From NCBI GenBank assembly GCA_017453205.1, contig JAFTKO010000008.1, positions 91,218 through 155,217 of the forward strand: a stretch of DNA of 64,000 nucleotides, in the 5' to 3' direction. Positions 35,007 to 43,363 of the stretch are shown here, piece after piece. This stretch comes from Clostridia bacterium. GTDB lineage: Bacteria; Bacillota; Clostridia; Oscillospirales; CAG-272. Made by a program: the position numbers and the translations under genes. Position 1 is the first letter of the stretch. Each line of letters begins with the position of its first letter. A model generated the notes under the pieces. The model was not told the origin of the DNA and ran no database searches. It was given only the letters and a program-made list of their open reading frames with translations.

Positions 35007-35026
35007 TTTTATAATTTTTATTTTTC

Positions 35027-35200
35027 GTGGGGAAACTTTTAAAAAAGTTTCCCCACACCCCTTCAAAACTTTTAACGCATTTTTATAAAATAAGCTTTAA
35101 AATTTGTGCGTTTTACTCTTTCAATAGCTCCCGCAATCCGTTACACTTTCTCCGTTGGAGAAAGCGGTTACCGCCACCCAAACCGGACTACCGAGCAAGT
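35027..35200 (+). repeat. R1 dispersed element, copy 5 (short type)
   Basis: Hairpin 35027-35056 (GTGGGGAAACTTTT, 2-nt loop). Module B outer stem TCCGTT (35137-35142) with AACCGGA (35181-35187): a different stem sequence from copy 1 but still pairing. Inner CTTTCTCC/GGAGAAAG kept. The rest of the gap to 35415 holds a weak promoter-like TATAGAAT and an inverted CGGTAT/ATACCG around 35338-35360 that could be an operator of the next gene. Confidence 0.88.
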
Positions 35201-35415
35201 ATCTTTTCATTCTTACTTTTCCATCGTGGCAGATGGTCGCGTAAACAGTCTCCGATCATCCCCATATCAAGTGACGCGGACGGAAATTCTCGCAATGCGA
35301 GAGAGATTTTCGCTTTGTGGGGTGGTATTTTTTGTGACGGTATGGTATAGAATGATACCGAACACATGCACCGTTACGCAAAATTCTCTGCCACGGTGCC
35401 AAAGGAGGTATTTAC

Positions 35416-36729
35416 ATGGAACCAAAAACGATAGGAAAATTCATCTCGGTTTTGCGCCGCGCCAACGGGATGACACAACGGGAGTTGGCGGAAAAGCTCT
35501 TTGTCTCGGACAAGACCGTGAGCCGCTGGGAGCGCGACGAATGTGCGCCCGACCTCTCGCTCATCCCCGTGATCGCCGATCTGTTTGGCGTGACGGCGGA
35601 TGAGTTGATTCGCGGTGAGCGGAAAAGCGAGCAAAAACGCGAACAGCCCGACGAAAAAAGCAATCCGCGGAGTGAAAAGCAGTATCGGCTCCTGTTACAG
35701 CAACGGCTGACAAAATACAAAAACCTTACGCTGATCTCCTTTGGGCTGTTGCTTTTGGGACTGATCGGCGCAATGATCGCCAACCTCGGCTTTACCTCGG
35801 GACTGGTCGGCTTTTGCGTGGGTGCCGTTTTTCTCGTCGCCGCCGCGATTTGTCAAGTCTGCTTTTTCAACAATGCCTATCTGCACACCGAGGACGAAGA
35901 AAACTCACAAGAGATCCTCCTTTTTCACACCCGTCTGATCCGCATTGCCAAAAATCTCGCTTACATCGCTCTTGTTTTCTTTGGCGCCATTTTGCCGCTC
36001 CTGTTTTGCCCGAGCTACACGGGACTCATGACATGGTCATGGATCATGTTCGGCGCGGTTGCCGCGCTGTGCTTGCTTGCCGTCGGCGTATTTACCTATG
36101 AGATCATTTTGAAAAAGCGTTGGAGCGAGCGCGGACTGCTCTATCTCAGTGAGCGGGAACAGGCGCTTGACAAATACCGCCATGGGCTCTTGAAAAGGCT
36201 GACCGTGATTGCCGCATCGCTCACTGCCGTATTGCTTGTCGGTATCGTGATTACACGTTCCATCGACATCTACGCCATCGAGCGCCCCGAGGTCATCTAC
36301 AATTACGAGGACTTTAAAAGCTTGATGGAGGGCTATTCTTATATCGATGCGGAAGGAAACCGCATCACCGAGCAACAGGTGTTCTACGATTATGAGGTGT
36401 TGTTCTTCGGTCAAAATATTTCAAGCTCGGATAATGTCATTGAAAAGGTACCTTCGGACACCTCGGAGGAGCCGACCGAGGTGCGTGACGCACAGGGGAA
36501 CCTGCTTTGTACCTACTACGACCGCAACTCGAGCGTGCGCTATGTGGAATTTTCCTTTGAGGAAAGCGCCGACGGTCTGCCCGTCAAGGTCTATACGCAA
36601 TTTACGCTGTTTGCCGCACAAACACTTGTGGACAATATCACCGCAGGGCTGATCGTTGCCATTGTGCTTGCGCTCCTTATTTGCGTCATTGTTTACCTCG
36701 CAAAACGGACACCCAAAGCAAACATATAA
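35416..36729 (+). CDS. Xre-type HTH regulator with six-helix membrane domain
   Basis: A 437-residue membrane-bound transcription regulator. Residues 1-66 form an Xre/Cro HTH: GMTQRELAEKLFVSDKTVSRWERDECAPDLSL. After a charged linker come six hydrophobic helices (four between about 100 and 225, one at about 255, one at the C-terminus). Between the last two is an external domain of about 120 residues (YNYEDFKSLMEGYSYIDAEGNR onwards), possibly the sensor. The architecture recurs in Clostridia. GGAGG is 10 bases before the ATG. Targets are unknown; a nearby inverted repeat could be its own operator. Confidence 0.85.
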   Translation: MEPKTIGKFISVLRRANGMTQRELAEKLFVSDKTVSRWERDECAPDLSLIPVIADLFGVTADELIRGERKSEQKREQPDEKSNPRSEKQYRLLLQQRLTKYKNLTLISFGLLLLGLIGAMIANLGFTSGLVGFCVGAVFLVAAAICQVCFFNNAYLHTEDEENSQEILLFHTRLIRIAKNLAYIALVFFGAILPLLFCPSYTGLMTWSWIMFGAVAALCLLAVGVFTYEIILKKRWSERGLLYLSEREQALDKYRHGLLKRLTVIAASLTAVLLVGIVITRSIDIYAIERPEVIYNYEDFKSLMEGYSYIDAEGNRITEQQVFYDYEVLFFGQNISSSDNVIEKVPSDTSEEPTEVRDAQGNLLCTYYDRNSSVRYVEFSFEESADGLPVKVYTQFTLFAAQTLVDNITAGLIVAIVLALLICVIVYLAKRTPKANI

Positions 36730-36732
36730 CCA

Positions 36733-36776
36733 TACCGCCGCCGCAAAGCCGTATTTGCGTGCGGCGGTAATGCTTT
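36733..36776 (+). terminator. Terminator of the HTH regulator
   Basis: TACCGCCGC (36733-36741) pairs with GCGGCGGTA (36761-36769), followed by ATGCTTTT. Confidence 0.75.
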
Positions 36777-36813
36777 TAAATATTATATTTTTTCTAATTT
36801 TTCAAAAAAGCGG

Positions 36814-36842
36814 TTGTTTTTTTTGTTTATTTATGTTATAAT
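36814..36842 (+). promoter_or_regulatory. Sigma-A promoter of the polysaccharide operon
   Basis: TTGTTT (36814-36819), 17 bp, TATAAT (36837-36842). Confidence 0.75.
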
Positions 36843-36887
36843 ATAATCTGTATGCAATCTGATAATGTGCGAGGGGAGGAGAACCGA

Positions 36888-37847
36888 ATGGAAAACCGGA
36901 CAATTGCCGTTTTGTTGGCGGTCTATGATCCGCGCGTCGATTGGCTGACCGCGTTGCTCGATTCACTCAACCGTCAAACCTACCCCAACCTTTGCCTGTA
37001 TGTCAGAGATGATGCCTCACCGCATTTCCCGCTTGACGAATTGGAAAAGCTTTTGCGCAAGCATATCACAAGCTTTCCATTTGTTTTGCACCGGAATGAG
37101 TGCAATCTCGGTTCCAATGAGACCTTTGCCGCACTGATACGTGACTGTCATGAGCCCTACATCGCGTTTTGCGATCAAGATGACGTGTGGCTCCCGGACA
37201 AGCTGACAAACACCGTGCGCCTGTTGGAGGAAAGTCCGCTTTCCCCGATCTTGGTCTGCTCCAATGTCAAGGTCATCGACGGTGACGGCAACGAGATCGC
37301 CCCCACCATGGAGCAACATCGCCGCCGCCACACTTTTTTGCGCGGCACGGATTTGGCTCCCACGCTCATTTACCGCAACTTTGCCATGGGATGCACCATG
37401 GTACTGCGGCGCGAGACCGCGCTCTCCTATCTGCCCTTCCCCTCCGCAGTGGTTCACGACCATGATCTTGCCTTTCGAGCCGCCTGTGACGGTGCCATCG
37501 ATTTTCTTGCCGAGCCGCAGCTGCTTTACCGCGTGTACGGCGGAAATCAAACGGGCGTCATGACAGGGGTACGCTCCAAAGCCGACTATCTCAAACAACG
37601 CATCGGCGTATTTGACGCGCGCGTCCGTGCATTTGGCGAGGTCGCGTCGTTCCCCGCGTTGGAAGAAGCGCTTGCTTGGAGCGAAGCTCGCAAACAAAAC
37701 TTCCACCGTCAAAAGGGCGGTTTCCGTGCGCTGTGGCGGTTGCGTCACGTCAATTTTGTGACGTCGGTGTTTGAGCTTTTCGCTTTGCGTCTGCCCGCCC
37801 CCATCTTCCGTTTTGCCATCCGCTTGGTGCAAAAAGGATTTTTATAA
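36888..37847 (+). CDS. Family 2 glycosyltransferase, probably a rhamnosyltransferase
   Basis: A 319-residue GT2 enzyme that adds a sugar to a lipid-linked wall polymer at the inner membrane face. Seen: start IAVLLAVYDPRVDWLTALLDS, nucleotide-site DDASPHF, and the DXD-type FCDQDDVWLPDKL near residue 95, followed by HDHDLAFRAAC. The QDDVW form is usual in RgpB-like rhamnosyltransferases, and the neighbours (rmlD, RgpC/D-like exporter) support that; the donor sugar is inferred. The ATG at 36888 follows GGGGAGGAG; an ATG 12 codons earlier overlaps it. Confidence 0.85.
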   Translation: MENRTIAVLLAVYDPRVDWLTALLDSLNRQTYPNLCLYVRDDASPHFPLDELEKLLRKHITSFPFVLHRNECNLGSNETFAALIRDCHEPYIAFCDQDDVWLPDKLTNTVRLLEESPLSPILVCSNVKVIDGDGNEIAPTMEQHRRRHTFLRGTDLAPTLIYRNFAMGCTMVLRRETALSYLPFPSAVVHDHDLAFRAACDGAIDFLAEPQLLYRVYGGNQTGVMTGVRSKADYLKQRIGVFDARVRAFGEVASFPALEEALAWSEARKQNFHRQKGGFRALWRLRHVNFVTSVFELFALRLPAPIFRFAIRLVQKGFL

Positions 37848-37884
37848 TTATAAAAGCATCGACCGACAGAAAGGATTTCTACTC

Positions 37885-38730
37885 ATGAAAATTTTAGTTA
37901 CCGGTGTCAAAGGACAATTGGGCTACGACATTTGCCGCATTCTCTCCGACCGCGGCATCGAGCACCGCGGCGTTGACATTGAGGATTTTGATATCACCGA
38001 CGCTGCCGCCGTAAATTCTTATATAACCGACTACCGCCCCGATGCGGTCATTCACTGCTCGGCTTACACCGCGGTGGACAAGGCCGAGGACAATGCCGAG
38101 CTCTGCACTCGTGTCAACGCCGAGGGCCCTGCCAACATTGCCGCAGCGGCGGTCGGCGTGGGCGCCAAAATGATGTACATTTCCACCGACTACGTATTCC
38201 CCGGCACGGGCGAATGCTTCTACAAGCCCGAGGATGCCACGGGACCGCTCTCGGTGTACGGAAAGACCAAGCTGATGGGCGAGCAGGCGGTAAAACAGGC
38301 AACCGACCGTCACTTTATCGTCCGCATCTCATGGGTGTTCGGCAAAAACGGCAACAACTTTGTCAAAACCATGCTCCGTCTTGCCGAGACAAAAACCGAC
38401 CTCAACGTGGTCGCCGATCAGATCGGTTCCCCGACCTACACCTACGACCTTTCGGTTCTGCTTTGCGATATGATCGTCACCGAAAAATACGGCACCTATC
38501 ATGCCACCAACGAGGGGACCTGCTCCTGGGCGGAGTTTGCCGCCGAGATCATGCGTCAAGGAGGTAAGACCACCGCAATCCACCCCATCCCCACCTCGGA
38601 GTATCCCACGCGCGCATCGCGTCCGCTCAACTCGCGTATGAGCAAGGACAAGCTCGTGGAAAACGGATTTTCGCGTCTGCCCGATTGGAAGGACGCCCTT
38701 GCCCGATACCTCGTTGAGTTAAATTCCTAA
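37885..38730 (+). CDS. rmlD: dTDP-4-dehydrorhamnose reductase
   Basis: A 281-residue short-chain reductase making dTDP-L-rhamnose, the last step of the pathway. NAD(P) site VTGVKGQLGYD at residues 5-15, catalytic YGKTKLMGE, YISTDYVFPG and the substrate region GSPTYTYDLS are all typical. The other rml genes are not in the window. AAAGGATTT precedes the ATG at 37885. It is 37 bp after the glycosyltransferase gene. Confidence 0.94.
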   Translation: MKILVTGVKGQLGYDICRILSDRGIEHRGVDIEDFDITDAAAVNSYITDYRPDAVIHCSAYTAVDKAEDNAELCTRVNAEGPANIAAAAVGVGAKMMYISTDYVFPGTGECFYKPEDATGPLSVYGKTKLMGEQAVKQATDRHFIVRISWVFGKNGNNFVKTMLRLAETKTDLNVVADQIGSPTYTYDLSVLLCDMIVTEKYGTYHATNEGTCSWAEFAAEIMRQGGKTTAIHPIPTSEYPTRASRPLNSRMSKDKLVENGFSRLPDWKDALARYLVELNS

Positions 38731-38755
38731 ATTCACAATTTTGAAAGGAAGCTTT

Positions 38756-40225
38756 ATGAAGAACAAAGCCATTCGGATCTCCGCCGTGGTATTGGCGGTC
38801 TACCTTGTGCTGGGAGCGCTGTTTTATCCCATCGCGGGGGAGAGTCTGCATTTTACGGCAGACAGCACCGAGACCGTCAGCAGCAAAGCGGCGCTCGGAG
38901 AATTTACACAGGGAGACTTGATTCAACAATCCTTTTTGTGTGAGTTTGACGACCTGCAGACGCTGACACTTTTGGTGGGAACCATGGCGCGGAAAAATAC
39001 CGACGTCATCAAAGTGGAGCTGACCGACAAATACGGCACGGTTCGATATTCCGCAACCCTCGACACCTCGACCATGAAGGACAACAGCGAATATACCGTC
39101 ACCTTGGATCCAATGATCGAGGATGTCAAAGGACAATACTTTACACTTTCTTTGACCAGCCTGTACGGCACCAAAGGAAATTCGGTCACCTTTTATTATG
39201 GAAACTCGGTAGACACGGGACGCGTGGATGTTCCCGTGGAGATCGAGGACACCGAGGCGCTTTATCTCAACGGTGTGCGTATGCTGGATGACGAAAATAA
39301 CCTCTGCGGGCTTTGCCTCAAGATCGGCGGCATCAACCGCCATTGGTTCGGTCCCGCGTATTGGTATATTTATGCGGGTGTCGGAGTCCTGCTCCTCCTC
39401 TGTCTCATTTATCTTGTCCGTTGCCGCAGCAAGGGCAAAAGCAACACCATCCTCGGCGTGGTGTACTCACTGAAACGATACAATTTTTTGATCCGTCAGT
39501 TGGTAGCGCGCGACTTTAAGACCAAATACAAGCGCTCGGTACTCGGTATGCTGTGGAGCTTTCTCAACCCTCTGCTCACCATGAGCATTCAGTATGTCGT
39601 TTTTTCCACGCTCTTCAAATCCTCTATCGAAAATTTCGTAATCTATCTGCTCAGCGGTATCGTCTGCTTCAACTTCTTCAATGAAGCGACCAACATGTGT
39701 CTGATGAGCATTGTCGGAAACGCAACACTCATCAACAAGGTCTACGTGCCAAAGTACATTTATCCGTTCTCACGCACACTGTCCTCGGGCATCAATCTCC
39801 TGCTCTCCTTGGTACCGCTCTTTATCATGATGCTGATCACACAAACATGGCCCACCAAAGCCATCCTGCTCCTTCCCTTTGTTTTGTTGATGCTCTTTAT
39901 GCTCAGCTACGGCGTGGGACTGATTTTGGCGACCATGATGGTCTTTTTCCGCGATACGCAGTTCCTGTGGGGCATCTGCTCGATGCTGTTGATGTATCTC
40001 ACCCCCGTGTTCTACCCCGAGACCATCATCCCCTCGCAGTTTATGACGGTCTATAAGCTCAACCCGCTCTATCACGTTCTCCGCTTTATCCGAAGCATCT
40101 TGATCGACGGTGTTTCGCTGGAGCCCAAGGCCTACCTTTACTGCATCCTGCTTTGCGGCATCCCGTTCCTTGTCGGCGTGCTGATCTTCCGCAAAAACCA
40201 AGACAAATTCGTTCTCAACATCTGA
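38756..40225 (+). CDS. Wzm/RgpC-like polysaccharide ABC permease with an extracellular N-terminal domain
   Basis: The membrane channel of an ABC-2 exporter for a lipid-linked polymer, 489 residues, against 260-280 for the family. The exporter core is residues about 240-489: LVARDFKTKYKRSVLGMLWSF, five or six helices, FFRDTQFLWGICSML, YLTPVFYPETIIP, NPLYHVLRFIRSILIDG. Added before it are a helix (about 8-26), a beta-rich external domain of about 170 residues (GEFTQGDLIQQSFLCEFDDL, LTDKYGTVRYSATLDTSTM) and a second helix at about 202-223. The ATG at 38756 has AAAGGAAG upstream; a TTG five codons earlier is unlikely. Confidence 0.88.
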   Translation: MKNKAIRISAVVLAVYLVLGALFYPIAGESLHFTADSTETVSSKAALGEFTQGDLIQQSFLCEFDDLQTLTLLVGTMARKNTDVIKVELTDKYGTVRYSATLDTSTMKDNSEYTVTLDPMIEDVKGQYFTLSLTSLYGTKGNSVTFYYGNSVDTGRVDVPVEIEDTEALYLNGVRMLDDENNLCGLCLKIGGINRHWFGPAYWYIYAGVGVLLLLCLIYLVRCRSKGKSNTILGVVYSLKRYNFLIRQLVARDFKTKYKRSVLGMLWSFLNPLLTMSIQYVVFSTLFKSSIENFVIYLLSGIVCFNFFNEATNMCLMSIVGNATLINKVYVPKYIYPFSRTLSSGINLLLSLVPLFIMMLITQTWPTKAILLLPFVLLMLFMLSYGVGLILATMMVFFRDTQFLWGICSMLLMYLTPVFYPETIIPSQFMTVYKLNPLYHVLRFIRSILIDGVSLEPKAYLYCILLCGIPFLVGVLIFRKNQDKFVLNI

Positions 40226-40265
40226 CCGCGCGGAAATTCATTTTAGAAAGGATCTTTCATCACAG

Positions 40266-40991
40266 ATGATCAAAGCCAATAATATTACCATCTGCTACCG
40301 AATGTCACACGACAAAATACAAAGCATCAAAGAGTATCTTGTGGCGCTCATCAAGCACAAGCTCCGCTACGAGGAGTTCCGCGCGCTGGAAAACGTCAGC
40401 TTTGAGATCAAAAAAGGCGAGGTCGTAGGCATTGTGGGCAACAACGGCGCCGGCAAAAGTACGCTGCTCAAGGTCATTTCGGGAATCCTCAAGCCTACCA
40501 AAGGCAATGTGGAGCTGAGGGGAAACGTGGTCCCGATGCTTGAGCTGGGCAGCGGCTTCGACTACGATCTGACAGGGCGCGAAAACATCTTCCTCAACGG
40601 CGCTATCCTCGGCTATTCCGAGAGCTTTCTCAAATCCAAATACAACGAGATCGTGGAGTTCTCCGAACTCGGCGAGTTTATCGACATTCCCGTGCGCAAT
40701 TATTCCTCGGGTATGATCATGCGCCTCGCCTTCTCCATCGCCTCCATGGTCAGCCCCGATATCCTCATCGTCGATGAGATCCTCGCCGTGGGCGACGCCG
40801 CTTTCCAAGAAAAAAGCTATGCCCGTATGACCGAGCTCATGAGCCACGGCACCACCGTTCTCCTTGTTTCCCATAACATCGAACAGATCCGCCGCCTCTG
40901 CGACCGCGTCATCTGGCTCGACCACGGTCACGTTGTCGCCATCGGTGATACCCAATCCGTCTGCGACCAATACGCACAGTCGAATAAATAA
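40266..40991 (+). CDS. Wzt/RgpD-like polysaccharide export ATPase
   Basis: The 241-residue ATPase partner of the permease. Seen: Walker A GNNGAGKST near residue 58, the export-type VVPMLELGSGFDYDLTGREN, signature NYSSGMIMRLAF, Walker B ILIVDEILAVGD and switch VSHNIEQ. It stops after the nucleotide domain: the C-terminal carbohydrate-recognition domain of Wzt proteins is absent, which may be linked to the extra domain on its permease. Last gene of the four-gene operon; the terminator is at 41090. Confidence 0.92.
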   Translation: MIKANNITICYRMSHDKIQSIKEYLVALIKHKLRYEEFRALENVSFEIKKGEVVGIVGNNGAGKSTLLKVISGILKPTKGNVELRGNVVPMLELGSGFDYDLTGRENIFLNGAILGYSESFLKSKYNEIVEFSELGEFIDIPVRNYSSGMIMRLAFSIASMVSPDILIVDEILAVGDAAFQEKSYARMTELMSHGTTVLLVSHNIEQIRRLCDRVIWLDHGHVVAIGDTQSVCDQYAQSNK

Positions 40992-41089
40992 GATGTGCGT
41001 TTTTGCCGAAACTTTCTTAAAATGAAGAAAAAATCGGCTTTGCCGCTTTCGACATCCCCAAGAACTTTCACAGCTTTGATTTTCCATCG

Positions 41090-41120
41090 AAGGAACTGCA
41101 AACATTGCGGTTCCTTCTTT
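41090..41120 (+). terminator. Terminator of the polysaccharide operon
   Basis: AAGGAACTGC (41090-41099) pairs with GCGGTTCCTT (41107-41116) with one G-T pair; a T-rich tail follows. Confidence 0.82.
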
Positions 41121-41146
41121 TATTTTCCACCGATAGGAGTACATAC

Positions 41147-41175
41147 AAAAAAGGCACTGCAATGTCTGCAGTGCC
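41147..41175 (-). terminator. Terminator of the ABC exporter operon
   Basis: On the minus strand GGCACTGCA (41175-41167) pairs with TGCAGTGCC (41161-41153), followed by six T. It lies beyond the R1 copy at 41191-41376, so that copy is inside the transcript. Confidence 0.8.
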
Positions 41176-41190
41176 TCGGGAGGGTAACCA

Positions 41191-41376
41191 TATCACACTA
41201 AAAGTAACCTTGTGGACCATTTTGGGTGGTGGGAACCGCTTTCTTCCACGGAGAAAGTGTAATGGTTTGCGGATCTATTGAAAAAGAAAACGCACAAAGT
41301 TTAAAATTTATTTTAAAAAATGCGTTAAAAGTTTTGAAAGGGGCTTGGGGAAAACTTTTTCAAAAGTTTTCCCCAA
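41191..41376 (-). repeat. R1 dispersed element, copy 6 (short type)
   Basis: Minus orientation. Hairpin 41345-41376 (TTGGGGAAAACTTTT arms, perfect 15 bp). Module B stem ACCATT (41216-41221 on the plus strand) with AATGGT (41261-41266). It separates the exporter gene stop (41384) from its terminator. Confidence 0.87.
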
Positions 41377-41383
41377 AGAATTT

Positions 41384-43363
41384 TTACTCCAACTCAAACG
41401 CGCCGGTGTAGAGTTGGTAGTATTGACCCTTTTGGTCGATGAGGTGCTGATGGTCACCGCGCTCGATGATGCGCCCGTGGTCAAGAACCATGATGACATC
41501 GGAGTTGCGGACGGTGGAAAGGCGGTGCGCGATGACAAACACCGTGCGTCCTTTCATAAGGGCATCCATACCCTTTTGGACGATCGCCTCGGTACGGGTG
41601 TCGATGGAGGAGGTCGCCTCGTCAAGGATCATGACGGGAGGATCGGCAACGGCGGCACGCGCGATGGCAATGAGCTGTCGCTGACCTTGCGAGAGGTTGG
41701 CGCCATTGTTGGTCAGCTCGGTCTCATAGCCGCCGGGCAGACGGGTGATAAAGTCGTCGGCGCCAGCCAGCTTTGCCGCGCGGATACATTCCTCGTCGGT
41801 CGCATCGAGCTTTCCGTAGCGGATGTTGTCCATGACTGTGCCCGTAAAGAGGTTGGTTTCCTGCAACACAATGCCAAGAGAGCGGCGCAGATCGGATTTT
41901 TTGATCTTGTTGATATTGATACCGTCATAACGCACCTTACCGTCGGCGATATCGTAAAAGCGGTTGATCAAGTTGGTAATGGTGGTCTTGCCCGCGCCCG
42001 TCGCACCGACAAACGCTACCTTTTGTCCGGGCTCGGCGTAGAGCGTCACGTCGTGGAGCACATTCTTGCCCTCTTCATAAGCAAAGTCGACTTCTACCAT
42101 GCGGACGTCACCGCAAAGAGGCGTGTAGGTGACGGAGCCGTCCGCGCTGTGCGGGTGCTTCCAAGCCCACTGTCCCGTGCGCTCGACAGTCTCTGTAACG
42201 GTACCGTCGGGAGCGATTTTGGCATTGACCAGTGTTACGTAGCCGTCGTCGACCTCGGGAACCTGATCCATCAGCTCAAAGATGCGTTCGGCACCCGCCA
42301 TACCCATAACGATCGAGTTGATCTGCTGGGACACCTGATTGATGTTACCCGTAAACTGCTTGGTCATGGAAAGGAACGGCACGATGATATCCACACCGAA
42401 CGGCAAGCCCGAAATGCTGAAGTTGGGCGCACCGGTGACAAGAATGAGACCGCCGACCATGGCGACGATGACGTACATGACGTTACCGATGTTCATAAGG
42501 ATCGGCCCGAGCATATTGGCATTTGCGTTGGCGCGGTAGCTTTCCTCAAACAGCGCTTCGTTGATTTCGTCAAAATCCTCGATACACTCGTCCTCGTGGC
42601 AAAAGACCTTAACGACCTTTTGTCCGTTCATCATCTCCTGCACAAAGCCCTCGATCCTTGCCACCGACTTTTGCAGACGGAGGAAGTATTTTGCCGAGCC
42701 GCCGCCGATCTTTTTGGTGACAAGCATCATAAACAGCACGCCGACAAACAGGAGCAGCGTCAGCCAAATGCTGTAATAAAACATGATGAACAACACGCTG
42801 AGCACGATGATCGACGAACGAAGCATGGTGGGGATCGACTGTGCCACCAACTGACGCAGAGTATCGATATCGTTGGTGTAATAGCTCATGATGTCGCCGT
42901 GCTTGTGTGTGTCAAAATACTTAATGGGTAGATTTTGCATGCGCTCGAACATCGTGCGGCGCATCTTGCACAAAAAGCCTTGCGTGATATACGCGGTAAG
43001 CTGCGTATCGAGTGTGATGGTAACCAAAGAAAGCGCGTACATAGCCGCCAAAAAGATGATCTGCGGAAGGATCTCGGCGCTTGCCTGTTTCCATGCGTCT
43101 GCCGCGGAAAGCTGTTGCGTCACGGCAATCTCCTGCCATGTCTCGATCAACTCGGTCACCTTTTGCAAAAAGACCGCGGGAATGGCGGATGCAATGGCGG
43201 TAAACAGGATGCAGACCACGGTCATCGGCACGAGTACGGGGTAAAACTTGACCAGCATCCCAAGCAAGCGTTTCAGCACGCCGGCTTTCACCTTTGGGCG
43301 ACCCGCAGGGTGTTCCATGGGCTTGCCCTGCGGCATTGCCTTGGCATTATTCTGCTGCTTCAT
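41384..43363 (-). CDS. ABC exporter half-transporter (ATP-hydrolysing subunit)
   Basis: A 659-residue membrane-ATPase fusion, one half of a heterodimeric multidrug/lipid exporter of the TM287/288-BmrCD kind. Six helices (about residues 45-370), then an insert of about 45 residues (GQWAWKHPHSADGSVTYTPL) before the ATPase: Walker A GATGAGKTT, signature LSQGQRQLIAIARA, Walker B VMILDEATSSID with the catalytic Glu, switch IAHRLSTV. The ATG at 43363 has GGAGG 8 bases upstream and overlaps the partner gene by 17 bases; the frame stays open a further 23 codons, in the partner's reading frame region. Confidence 0.9.
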   Translation of the reverse strand: MKQQNNAKAMPQGKPMEHPAGRPKVKAGVLKRLLGMLVKFYPVLVPMTVVCILFTAIASAIPAVFLQKVTELIETWQEIAVTQQLSAADAWKQASAEILPQIIFLAAMYALSLVTITLDTQLTAYITQGFLCKMRRTMFERMQNLPIKYFDTHKHGDIMSYYTNDIDTLRQLVAQSIPTMLRSSIIVLSVLFIMFYYSIWLTLLLFVGVLFMMLVTKKIGGGSAKYFLRLQKSVARIEGFVQEMMNGQKVVKVFCHEDECIEDFDEINEALFEESYRANANANMLGPILMNIGNVMYVIVAMVGGLILVTGAPNFSISGLPFGVDIIVPFLSMTKQFTGNINQVSQQINSIVMGMAGAERIFELMDQVPEVDDGYVTLVNAKIAPDGTVTETVERTGQWAWKHPHSADGSVTYTPLCGDVRMVEVDFAYEEGKNVLHDVTLYAEPGQKVAFVGATGAGKTTITNLINRFYDIADGKVRYDGININKIKKSDLRRSLGIVLQETNLFTGTVMDNIRYGKLDATDEECIRAAKLAGADDFITRLPGGYETELTNNGANLSQGQRQLIAIARAAVADPPVMILDEATSSIDTRTEAIVQKGMDALMKGRTVFVIAHRLSTVRNSDVIMVLDHGRIIERGDHQHLIDQKGQYYQLYTGAFELE

